64,000 nt of DNA from Collinsella sp. BA40 (GTDB taxonomy: Bacteria > Actinomycetota > Coriobacteriia > Coriobacteriales > Coriobacteriaceae), in the NCBI RefSeq assembly GCF_008014645.1, contig NZ_VOWY01000011.1, positions 83,349 to 147,348 of the forward strand. The letters run 5' to 3'. The notes under the pieces are model-generated. The model had not been told where the DNA came from, made no database searches, and saw only the letters and a program-made list of their open reading frames with translations. Positions 1 through 8,298 of this stretch are shown piece by piece (the first letter of the stretch is position 1; every line of letters begins with the position of its first letter). The translations under genes and the position numbers were made by a program.

Positions 1-150
1 GTGCGCGATTTCGAGGGCGAGATTCCGGGCGCCCGCCCCGAGGAATGCGGCAACTATCTTGACCAGAACCTGCCCATGGCGCGCTGGCTCGCCCGTCGCT
101 ATCTGGATGAAACGCTGCTCGTGGCCGACGACGCGCACCTGGCGTACTGA
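1..150 (+). CDS. luxS: S-ribosylhomocysteine lyase LuxS, C-terminal fragment (cut by window edge)
   Basis: The first 150 bases read open in frame 1 and end at a TGA at 148-150; the 5' part lies outside the window. The 49 visible residues include IPGARPEECGNYLDQNLPMA, which matches the C-terminal zinc-ligand region of LuxS, where the Cys of the CGNY motif helps hold the catalytic metal. LuxS cleaves S-ribosylhomocysteine to homocysteine and the autoinducer-2 precursor in the cytoplasm, feeding the methionine cycle that is completed by metH and metF about 21 kb away. The gene converges on the RpiR regulator with only 7 bases between the two stop codons. Family assignment rests on this one motif and the length of the tail. 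Confidence 0.8.
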   Translation: MRDFEGEIPGARPEECGNYLDQNLPMARWLARRYLDETLLVADDAHLAY

Positions 151-157
151 TCTTGTG

Positions 158-1039
158 CTAGCGCGGTAGCTCCGCTTCGCTTCGACTGAGCGCGGGCAGC
201 TTGGTACGAGGGAGCGCGTGCAGCAGAAACGCCTCGCTGCGCGCCCAGTTGCCGGCGAAGATGCGCGCGAAGAGCGAGTCGAGCACGTATTGCACGGCTA
301 TATGGCTGGCAAACTGCGTGATGCGCTGCTGGAGGTCCTCGCGGTCGCTGACATGCAGGTAATGGGCGAGGCCGGGGTTGAGCCGCGCGGCGCGGGGCGT
401 CCCCACGAGCACGGCGGGGACGTGGCGCTCGGCGAGGACGGGTAAGAGCGTGGCGAGATTGGGGGCCATGCCGGAGTACGAGATGAGCAGCGCCGCGCTT
501 CGATCGTCGGAGGCGAGCGCTCCCCAGATCTGGCGCTCCACGTCGGCGTGGCAGGCGGCGGGCATGCCGCATGAAAGCAGGCGGTTGCAGAACATCTGGG
601 CGGGATAGAGGTTGTGCGACTGCGTGTAGATGTCGATACGGTCGGCTTGGATGAAGAGGGCCGCCGCGCGGTCGAGCTCATCGGGGTCGAGCAGCGCCCG
701 GGTATCGCGAAGGGTTTCCTCGTATACGGAATTCATGCGGTCGAGGATGGCGGCCGCGTCGTCGTGTGCCGCGAAGGGGAAGTTGATGTCGACCGGTGCC
801 TCGCGAGAGTCGCGCCCCGTCCGCGCGCGGGCGAACTCGACTTTGAGCTCCTTGTAGCCCGAGAGCCCGATTTTCTTGCAGAACCGATGCACGCTGGGGA
901 TGGAGGCGTGGGCCGCTTCGGCGAACGCTTGGATGCTGTAGGCTTCGAGGCGGTCGGCCAGGGAGAGCGCCGTGGCGGCGAGTTGCTGCTCGACCGGCGT
1001 GAGGCCGCGTGCATGCTCGATGCGGTGCAGAATATCCAT
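158..1039 (-). CDS. MurR/RpiR family transcriptional regulator (HTH plus SIS domain)
   Basis: The 293-residue product has an N-terminal RpiR-type helix-turn-helix (about residues 1-75), with the family pattern ASIPSVHRFCKKIGLSGYKE. A C-terminal SIS sugar-phosphate-binding domain follows (about 125-255), including LLISYSGMAPNLATLLPVL and the segment RHVPAVLVGT. Proteins of this family sense a sugar phosphate and repress or activate an adjacent sugar operon. The gene is divergent from the 6-phospho-beta-glucosidase gene, separated by 187 bases containing phased TATCA repeats, so control of that glycosidase is the likely job. It ends 7 bases from luxS. The effector cannot be told from sequence. 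Confidence 0.9.
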   Translation of the reverse strand: MDILHRIEHARGLTPVEQQLAATALSLADRLEAYSIQAFAEAAHASIPSVHRFCKKIGLSGYKELKVEFARARTGRDSREAPVDINFPFAAHDDAAAILDRMNSVYEETLRDTRALLDPDELDRAAALFIQADRIDIYTQSHNLYPAQMFCNRLLSCGMPAACHADVERQIWGALASDDRSAALLISYSGMAPNLATLLPVLAERHVPAVLVGTPRAARLNPGLAHYLHVSDREDLQQRITQFASHIAVQYVLDSLFARIFAGNWARSEAFLLHALPRTKLPALSRSEAELPR

Positions 1040-1065
1040 AGGGGCCGCCTTTCATCCTACGGTGG

Positions 1066-1089
1066 TATCAGAATGTATCAAAAATATCA
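1066..1089. promoter_or_regulatory. Three phased TATCA repeats, candidate RpiR operator
   Basis: TATCA occurs at 1066-1070, 1076-1080 and 1085-1089, about one helical turn apart, 27 bases from the regulator start codon and well upstream of the glycosidase. Their position between the divergent genes suits an operator of the RpiR-type protein. This is inference from spacing only. Confidence 0.3.
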
Positions 1090-1133
1090 TGCCCATCATC
1101 ATGAGCTTGGAAAATAAGTATCGGATTCGATGA

Positions 1134-2666
<1,533 letters not shown>

Positions 2667-2803
2667 GGCGGATCCAACCGCCCGCCCGCCGGCGATGTCC
2701 GCGGAGGCGTTCCGTTGCGCGCGGCGCAGATCGCGACCGACGGGCACGGGGCGGCGTGCGTCCGTTCGTCGTGTGCTAACATACCGCTCGCCGTGAAATA
2801 CCT

Positions 2804-2825
2804 ACCGTTTACGGTGTGATATACC
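2804..2825 (+). promoter_or_regulatory. Candidate licT promoter: palindrome next to an extended -10
   Basis: An inverted repeat ACCGT-TT-ACGGT (2804-2815) abuts TGaTATACC (2817-2825), which reads as an extended -10 element. Transcription would start near 2832, about 30 bases before the antiterminator RNA. The palindrome sits where a -35 box or an operator would be. I cannot name the binding protein. Confidence 0.4.
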
Positions 2826-2863
2826 GAGCGATTGCGGGCCCTGTTCTACCATCCATGGCTGCA

Positions 2864-2960
2864 GCAAGGTTGTTACTCCTCGGGAGGCATCACTTGCGCA
2901 CCAAGATGCGGGGGCCTGGTGGCTCCGGTTCGTGCGCAGCGATGTTCCGAGGAGTTTTTT
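2864..2960 (+). promoter_or_regulatory. LicT-type RNA antiterminator (RAT) overlapping a terminator in the licT leader
   Basis: The RAT spans 2864-2897: outer stem GCAAG/CTTGC with the conserved TTGTTAC on the 5' side and AGGCA on the 3' side. The competing terminator uses ACTCCTCGGGA (2875-2885), part of the RAT, paired over 11 bases (one G-U) with TTCCGAGGAGT (2945-2955), followed by five further Ts to 2960. Inside this stem a second helix TGCGCAC/GTGCGCA (2895-2901, 2932-2938) caps the structure. The two folds exclude each other, as in BglG/LicT systems: RNA-bound antiterminator lets transcription proceed into licT and the PTS genes. The terminator stem also contains GAGGAG, the licT ribosome-binding site. 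Confidence 0.75.
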
Positions 2961-2961
2961 C

Positions 2962-3789
2962 ATGCTCATCCTGAAGAAAATCAACAACAACGTGGCCCTG
3001 GCGTCCGATGGCGCCGGCGAGGAGATTGTTGTCTTCGGCAAGGGCGTCGGGTTTCCCCGCATGCCGTATGAGCTCGAGGACGAGTCGGTGGTCGAGCGCG
3101 TGTTCGCGCACGTGGACGAGGAGTATCGGGCGGTTCTGCAGTCGGTGTCCGACGACGTCTTGCTGGCGGCGTCCGATATCGCCGCCATGGCCGCCGAATC
3201 CCTCGATTGCGCGCTTTCGGGCAACCTTGCATTCACCCTGGCAGACCACTTGCAGTACGCCATCGAGCGAACCGCCGACGGTATCGTGTTCGAGAATCCC
3301 CTGGCGAACGAGGTCCGCTTCGTGTACCCCCGCGAGGTCGAGCTCGGCGCCCGCGGCATCGAGATCGTGCGCGGGCGCACGGGGGCGGAGCTCCCTGGCT
3401 GCGAGGCCGTCTCGATCGCGCTGCATCTGGTGAACGCCGAGCTCGACGGCATGGGGTCCGTGCAGGATATGGACGTCGTCATGAAGAGCACCGCGGCGAT
3501 CGAGCGCGCCACGCAGATCATCGAGCGCCGTTTCGGCATCGAGCTCGATCGCACATCCTATGCATACGTGCGCTTCGTCGCGCACATGCGCTTCCTCATG
3601 CGCCGCCTCATGCAGGGCGGCGGCAAGCAGACGCAGAACTCCAGCCTGTTCCGGCGCGCCTCCCGGGAATTTCCCGAGGCATACGCATGCGCGCGCGATA
3701 TCGACGAGCACCTGTGCTCCGCCTACGGCTGGAATTGCTCCGATGAGGAGCTCCTCTACCTCATGATGCACGTCAACCGCCTGCGCTAG
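2962..3789 (+). CDS. licT: BglG/LicT family transcriptional antiterminator
   Basis: The 275-residue product begins MLILKKINNNVALASD, the co-antiterminator RNA-binding domain (residues 1-55), followed by two PTS regulation domains. The four histidines that the PTS phosphorylates in this family are present: in LADHLQYAIER and LHLVNAEL (PRD1), and in AHMRFLMRR and MMHVNRL (PRD2). It binds the RAT element just upstream when beta-glucosides are being imported and prevents termination. The ATG at 2962 is preceded by GAGGAG at 2949-2954; an upstream in-frame start would lack the ribosome-binding site and would begin inside the terminator. It heads an operon with EIIBC, EIIA and HPr, 111 bases upstream of the EIIBC gene. 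Confidence 0.95.
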   Translation: MLILKKINNNVALASDGAGEEIVVFGKGVGFPRMPYELEDESVVERVFAHVDEEYRAVLQSVSDDVLLAASDIAAMAAESLDCALSGNLAFTLADHLQYAIERTADGIVFENPLANEVRFVYPREVELGARGIEIVRGRTGAELPGCEAVSIALHLVNAELDGMGSVQDMDVVMKSTAAIERATQIIERRFGIELDRTSYAYVRFVAHMRFLMRRLMQGGGKQTQNSSLFRRASREFPEAYACARDIDEHLCSAYGWNCSDEELLYLMMHVNRLR

Positions 3790-3900
3790 CGCGGCGGGCT
3801 CGCAACATTTGTTTGGTCTCATATCGCCGGCGCCGGGCCCGTGCCGTGCGGTCGAGCATAGTTCGTAACGTATTTTCCTTGATGAGAAAGGAACGTATCC

Positions 3901-5352
3901 ATGGCAGGAACGTACGATGACCTCGCACGCGTCATCCTTGAAAACGTGGGCGGCAGCGCCAACGTGGACAGCATCGGCCACTGCATCACCCGTCTTCGCT
4001 TCAAGCTCAAAGATGAGGCGAAGGCGAACGACGAGGTGCTCGAGGCGACCGACGGCGTGGTGAAGATCATGCACGCCGGCGGCCAGTACCAGGTCGTCAT
4101 CGGGCCGCACGTGAACGAGGTCTACGATGCCGTGGTCGCGGCGGGCGATTTGAACGCCGGCGGCTCGGTGGACGAGGACGCGCCCGCCAAGAAGCAGACC
4201 TTTATGAACGTCGCCATCGACCTCATCTCGGGCATCCTCCAGCCCGTCCTGCCCGTGCTCGCCGCGGGCGGCATGACCAAGGGTTTGCTGAGCCTCGCCG
4301 CTTTCCTGGGTTGGATCAGCAAGGACTCCGGAACCTACACCGTGATCTGCTCCTTTGCCGACGGTATCTTCTACTTCCTGCCGATCTTCTTGGGCCTTAC
4401 CGCCGCTCGCAAGTTCAAGATCAACGAGTTCGTGGGCGCGGCCATCGGCGCCGCGCTGTGCTTCCCGGCCATGGTGAACATCGGCGCCACCGCCGAAGCG
4501 CTGGGCTCCGTGCTCGCGGGCACGCCGTTCGAGATGAGCTACTACGCAACGTTCCTGGGGCTGCCCGTGATCATGCCGCAGTCCGGCTACACCTCGAGCG
4601 TCATCCCCGTCGTCCTGGCCGTGTGGTTCGCCTCGGTTCTCTATAAGAAGCTCGAGTCCGCTACGCCGTCCGCCATCCGATTCTTCGTGGTGCCCATGGC
4701 GACGCTGCTCGTGACCGTGCCCATGACCTACCTCGCGATCGGTCCCGTGGCCTCGATCGTCACCAACGGCTTGTCGCTGCTGCTCCAGAGCATCTACGAG
4801 ATCCCCATGGTCGGCGGCCTGCTGTGCGGCGCGTTCCTGGGTGGCGTCTACCAGGTCATGGTCATCTTCGGCCTGCACTGGGCATGTGTTCCCATCGTCC
4901 TTACCAACCTTTCCGTCCTGGGCTTCGACGCCGTGCTGTCCGGTCGCGAGGTGTGCACCTTCGCCCAGACCGCCGCGACGTTCGCGATCTTCCTGAAGAC
5001 CCGCGATTCCAAGCTCAAGCAGATCGCGCTGCCCGCTGCCATCACCGGCTTCTTCGGTACGACCGAGCCCTGCATCTACGGCGTGACCCTGCCCAAGAAG
5101 AAGCCGTTCATCATCAGCTGCATCGCTTCGGCTATCGGCGGCGGCTTCGTGGGCCTGATGGGCGTCAAGAAGTTCACCTCCGGGTTCTCCGGCATCCTGG
5201 GCCTGCCGATCTTCGTCGATCCCTCGGGTGCCGAGGGCGTCACCAACGTGATCTGGCTCGTGGTGGGCATCCTTATCGCCATGGCCATCTCGTTCGTGGG
5301 CACCTGGCTGACCTACCGCGATGAGGATAAGCAGGCGGCTGCTGCTCGATAG
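3901..5352 (+). CDS. PTS beta-glucoside-type transporter subunit EIIBC
   Basis: The 483-residue protein joins an EIIB domain (residues 1-90) to a multi-spanning EIIC domain (about 100-475). The phosphorylatable cysteine is C28 in GHCITRLRF. The EIIC part shows the usual run of hydrophobic segments, and the GTTEPCIYGVTLP loop near the substrate site is typical of the glucose/beta-glucoside superfamily. It takes up and phosphorylates a beta-glucoside across the membrane. Unlike fused BglP proteins it stops after EIIC; the EIIA domain is encoded by the next gene. A plausible ribosome-binding site, GAAAGGAA, precedes the ATG. The substrate (cellobiose, salicin, gentiobiose and so on) cannot be read from sequence; the LicT control and GH1 neighbour favour an aryl- or alkyl-beta-glucoside or a disaccharide. 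Confidence 0.92.
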   Translation: MAGTYDDLARVILENVGGSANVDSIGHCITRLRFKLKDEAKANDEVLEATDGVVKIMHAGGQYQVVIGPHVNEVYDAVVAAGDLNAGGSVDEDAPAKKQTFMNVAIDLISGILQPVLPVLAAGGMTKGLLSLAAFLGWISKDSGTYTVICSFADGIFYFLPIFLGLTAARKFKINEFVGAAIGAALCFPAMVNIGATAEALGSVLAGTPFEMSYYATFLGLPVIMPQSGYTSSVIPVVLAVWFASVLYKKLESATPSAIRFFVVPMATLLVTVPMTYLAIGPVASIVTNGLSLLLQSIYEIPMVGGLLCGAFLGGVYQVMVIFGLHWACVPIVLTNLSVLGFDAVLSGREVCTFAQTAATFAIFLKTRDSKLKQIALPAAITGFFGTTEPCIYGVTLPKKKPFIISCIASAIGGGFVGLMGVKKFTSGFSGILGLPIFVDPSGAEGVTNVIWLVVGILIAMAISFVGTWLTYRDEDKQAAAAR

Positions 5353-5412
5353 GAGGCCTGCCGTTCGGTTGCGGTTCGCGGGAGAGCCCGCCGTGCAGGA
5401 AAAACGGTTCAT

Positions 5413-5985
5413 ATGATTGGGGAATGTGCCATGGGTTTGTTCGATGTGTTCAAGAAGAAGGACGCGCCGTCGAAGCGCGAGGAATCTCGGGTCGCCATCG
5501 AGGCGCCCGCGACGATCGAGGTCCAGGCGGGGGCGGGCATCGTGTGCGCTCCGGTGACCGGAACGCTCATCGCGATGTCCGAGGTGCCCGACCCGGTGTT
5601 TTCCAGCGAGGTGCTGGGTCGCGGCTGCGCCGTCTGGCCCGCGTCCGATGTGGTACGCGCGCCCGTTTCCGGCGAGGTCACGGTCACCATGGGCCACGCG
5701 GCCGGCATCAAGTCGGACGACGGCATCGAGGTGCTCGTGCACGTGGGCATCGATACGGTGAATCTCGAAGGCAAGGGGTTCACGGGGTATGTGGCCGCTG
5801 GGGACCGCGTGGTGGCGGGCCAGCCGCTGCTGGCGATGGACCGCGCGGCGATCGCCGCGGCGGGGTATAAGGACTGCGTCATCGTTGCCGTATCGAACTC
5901 CGCCGCCTTCTCGTCGGTCGAGCTCGCGGCCGATGCGAACGCCGAGATTCAGGCTGGCGCCGCCGCGCTGCGGGTCACGCGCTAG
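5413..5985 (+). CDS. PTS glucose-family EIIA component
   Basis: The product (190 residues from the ATG at 5413, or 184 from the ATG at 5431) is a stand-alone EIIA of the Crr type with a short lysine-rich N-terminal extension (FDVFKKKDAPSKREE). The active-site histidine is in VLVHVGIDTVNLEG (H110 from 5413). It passes phosphate from HPr to the EIIB cysteine of the neighbouring transporter. AGGAAAA precedes 5413 and a weaker GGGGAA precedes 5431; I chose the first but both are possible. It lies 60 bases after EIIBC and 22 bases before the HPr gene, so the operon supplies every sugar-specific step plus HPr, lacking only enzyme I. Confidence 0.92.
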   Translation: MIGECAMGLFDVFKKKDAPSKREESRVAIEAPATIEVQAGAGIVCAPVTGTLIAMSEVPDPVFSSEVLGRGCAVWPASDVVRAPVSGEVTVTMGHAAGIKSDDGIEVLVHVGIDTVNLEGKGFTGYVAAGDRVVAGQPLLAMDRAAIAAAGYKDCVIVAVSNSAAFSSVELAADANAEIQAGAAALRVTR

Positions 5986-6007
5986 CATATCCTTCGAAAG
6001 GACGCCC

Positions 6008-6265
6008 ATGCAGACGTTTGTCTATGAAATCACCGATCCCGCGGGCTTGCATGCCCGGCCTGCCACGAGCATCGCCGCCGAGGCGAGCAGATGGCCGTGC
6101 GAGATCATCGTAGCCCTCGACCGCACGCGGGATCGCGTCTCGGCGTGCGACCTCATGGGGCTTATGGGGCTCGATGCGCGCCAGGGCGACCGCCTGCAGG
6201 TGAGCGCGGACGGCTCGCGCGCCTCCGAGGCGCTGGCATCGCTGCTGCCGGTGTTCGATTTCTAG
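6008..6265 (+). CDS. Phosphocarrier protein HPr, with Asp at the Ser46 position
   Basis: The 85-residue protein carries the HPr active site, H15 in GLHARPAT, which accepts phosphate from PEP via enzyme I and hands it to EIIA. In Gram-positive HPr a second site, Ser46 in a motif like KSIMGLMSL, is phosphorylated by HPr kinase to give the catabolite-repression signal. Here the aligned stretch is ACDLMGLMGL, placing Asp (residue 48, after a two-residue insertion) where Ser46 should be. The protein therefore cannot receive that regulatory phosphate and may behave like the Ser-phosphorylated form. It is the last gene of the licT operon, before a strong terminator. A second, general HPr may exist elsewhere in the genome. 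Confidence 0.93.
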   Translation: MQTFVYEITDPAGLHARPATSIAAEASRWPCEIIVALDRTRDRVSACDLMGLMGLDARQGDRLQVSADGSRASEALASLLPVFDF

Positions 6266-6312
6266 CCGTCTTGCCCGGGGCCGTCGCGCCCGGGTGGTCA
6301 GCGGGTCCCATC

Positions 6313-6358
6313 AACCGCCCCTTTCGTTTCCGTACGGAAATGGATGGGGCGGTTTTTT
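6313..6358 (+). terminator. Intrinsic terminator after the beta-glucoside PTS operon
   Basis: AACCGCCCC (6313-6321) pairs with GGGGCGGTT (6346-6354), with an inner TTTCC/GGAAA helix, followed by a run of Ts ending at 6358. Confidence 0.9.
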
Positions 6359-6493
6359 GCGCCCGCTGGGGGCGCGCGACCCAGCGGGCCATGCGCCGCG
6401 ACGCGCGCGATGCCCGTGCTTGCTCCATCGCAATAAAGCGGCCGCCATATGTCTATAATGGTGAACATTCGTACGCAAGCGGAAGGAGCGCCT

Positions 6494-6805
6494 ATGGCAC
6501 TCACCGAAACGGACGTGCGCGGCATTGCGGAATATGCGCGCATCGCCCTGGATACCGACGAGCTCGCCGAGATGACGGCCTATCTGAACGATGCCGTGGC
6601 CATGCTCGATCCCATATTGGAATATGCCGATGCAGACGTCGAGCCGACGTTCCATCCCATCGGGGACCTTGCGAACGTCGTGCGCGCGGACGCCGCGGAC
6701 GCGGGGCGCTCGCTTCCGATCGACGAGGCGCTCAAGGATGCGGCGTCCACGCGCGGGCGCTCGTTCCGCGTGCCCTCGATTCTGGGCGAAGGGGGTGATT
6801 GCTGA
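6494..6805 (+). CDS. gatC: Glutamyl/aspartyl-tRNA amidotransferase subunit C
   Basis: The 103-residue product has the GatC pattern: DVRGIAEYARIALDTDEL near the start, a central LNDAVAMLDPILEYADADVEP and a C-terminal FRVPSIL. GatC is the small linker that wraps around GatA and GatB and stabilises the amidotransferase. The ATG at 6494 follows GGAAGGAG at 6480-6487; an upstream in-frame ATG has no such site. Its TGA stop overlaps the gatA ATG by one base, showing translational coupling in a gatCAB operon. Confidence 0.95.
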   Translation: MALTETDVRGIAEYARIALDTDELAEMTAYLNDAVAMLDPILEYADADVEPTFHPIGDLANVVRADAADAGRSLPIDEALKDAASTRGRSFRVPSILGEGGDC

Positions 6806-8298
6806 TGGCGTGGATCGATTCGCTTTCGGCGGCCCAGATCGCCGCGGGCGTGGTGGCGGGCGAGTTCGGCGCAACCGAGGTCGCGCGCGCTTCGCTCGAT
6901 GCGGTCGAGTGCCGCGATGCCGAAGTGGGCGCGTTTTTGCAGGTGTCGGCAGACGCCGCGCTCGAGGCGGCGGCGCGCATCGATGCCTCCCGCGCGGCCG
7001 GCGACCCGCTGCCCCCGCTGGCCGGCGTCCCGCTGGCCATCAAGGACAACATGAACCTGGCCGGGACGCGCACCACATGCGCCTCGCAGATGCTGGCATC
7101 GTATGAGAGCGTCTACACGGCCACGTGCGTGCAGCGCATGCTCGATGCCGGCTGCCTGCCCATCGGCAAGGTGAACATGGACGAGTTCGCGTTCGGCTCG
7201 TCCACCGAGAACTCGGCATTCCACCCCACCAACAACCCATGGGACCTCGAGCGCGTGCCCGGCGGGTCGTCGGGCGGCTCGGCTGCCGCGGTGGCGGCGG
7301 GCGAGGTGGCGCTCTCCTTGGGCTCCGATACCGGCGGCTCCATTCGCCAGCCTGCATCTTTCTGCGGCGTCGTGGGCATGAAGCCCACGTACGGCGCGGT
7401 CTCGCGCTACGGCGTGGTGGCTTTTGGCAGCTCGTTGGATCAGGTGGGCCCGTTCGGCCGCACGGTCGAGGACGTCGCGCTCGCCATGAACGCGCTCACC
7501 GCGCCCGGCCGCGATCCGCTCGACGGCACCTCGCAGGAGTTCGCCGTTGATTTCTGCGAGCACCTGGATGACGGCGTGACGGGGAGACGCGTGGGCGTCG
7601 TCCCGGCGCTCATGGAGGCCGAGGGCCTCGCGCCCGAGGTGCGCCGCGCCGTCGAACGCGCGGCCGCCCAGCTGGAGCAACAGGGCGCGCAGGTCGTTGA
7701 GGTTGAGCTTCCGCATCTCGACGCCGCTATCGCCGCTTATTACGTGATCGGGCCCGCGGAGGCGTTCTCTAACCTGGCCCGCTTCGACGGCATTCGCTAC
7801 GGCTATCAGGAGGAGGACTGCGCGAACCTGGCGCAGCAAAGCGCGCTGTCCCGTGCCCACGGCTTCGGTAGGGAGGCGAAGCGTCGCCAGATGCTCGGCG
7901 CCTACCTGCTGTCCAGCGGCGTGTACGACAAGTATTACTACGCGGCCCAGAAGGCGCGCACCATGATCACGCGCGATTACGCTCGGGCGTTCGAGCAGGT
8001 GGACGCCATCCTCATGCCCGCCGCGCCGCGTACCGCGTTCAAGCACGGCGAGCTGTCCGACCCCACGCAGATGTACCTGTCCGACCTGTATACGATCTCG
8101 CTCAACATCGCGGGCAACGGCGGTATCTCCGTGCCGCTCGGCCTGGGCGAGGATTCGGGTCTGCCCGTGTCCGCCCAGCTGGTGGCGCCCGCGTTCCACG
8201 ATCGCGAGCTTCTCACGTATGCCCGTGCACTCGAGGTCGCGTTCGGTGCGGCGCCCGTAGCGCCCGCTTGCGCCCAGAAGGGAGGTGAGCTTGCATGA
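6805..8298 (+). CDS. gatA: Glutamyl/aspartyl-tRNA amidotransferase subunit A
   Basis: The 497-residue amidase releases ammonia from glutamine and supplies it to GatB for conversion of misacylated Glu-tRNA(Gln) or Asp-tRNA(Asn). The amidase-signature catalytic residues are all visible: the lysine in LAIKDNMNL, the cis-serine in GGSSGGSAAAVAAGE and the nucleophile serine in GSDTGGSIRQPASF. The ATG at 6805 overlaps the gatC stop by one base; a TTG two codons upstream is less likely. The end overlaps gatB by four bases (ATGA). Confidence 0.96.
   Translation: MAWIDSLSAAQIAAGVVAGEFGATEVARASLDAVECRDAEVGAFLQVSADAALEAAARIDASRAAGDPLPPLAGVPLAIKDNMNLAGTRTTCASQMLASYESVYTATCVQRMLDAGCLPIGKVNMDEFAFGSSTENSAFHPTNNPWDLERVPGGSSGGSAAAVAAGEVALSLGSDTGGSIRQPASFCGVVGMKPTYGAVSRYGVVAFGSSLDQVGPFGRTVEDVALAMNALTAPGRDPLDGTSQEFAVDFCEHLDDGVTGRRVGVVPALMEAEGLAPEVRRAVERAAAQLEQQGAQVVEVELPHLDAAIAAYYVIGPAEAFSNLARFDGIRYGYQEEDCANLAQQSALSRAHGFGREAKRRQMLGAYLLSSGVYDKYYYAAQKARTMITRDYARAFEQVDAILMPAAPRTAFKHGELSDPTQMYLSDLYTISLNIAGNGGISVPLGLGEDSGLPVSAQLVAPAFHDRELLTYARALEVAFGAAPVAPACAQKGGELA

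Noticed and set aside
2890..6009. Open frame of more than 1,000 codons on the minus strand opposite licT and the PTS genes
   Set aside because: Crosses three well-supported genes on the other strand and has low-complexity composition typical of antisense GC-rich frames.
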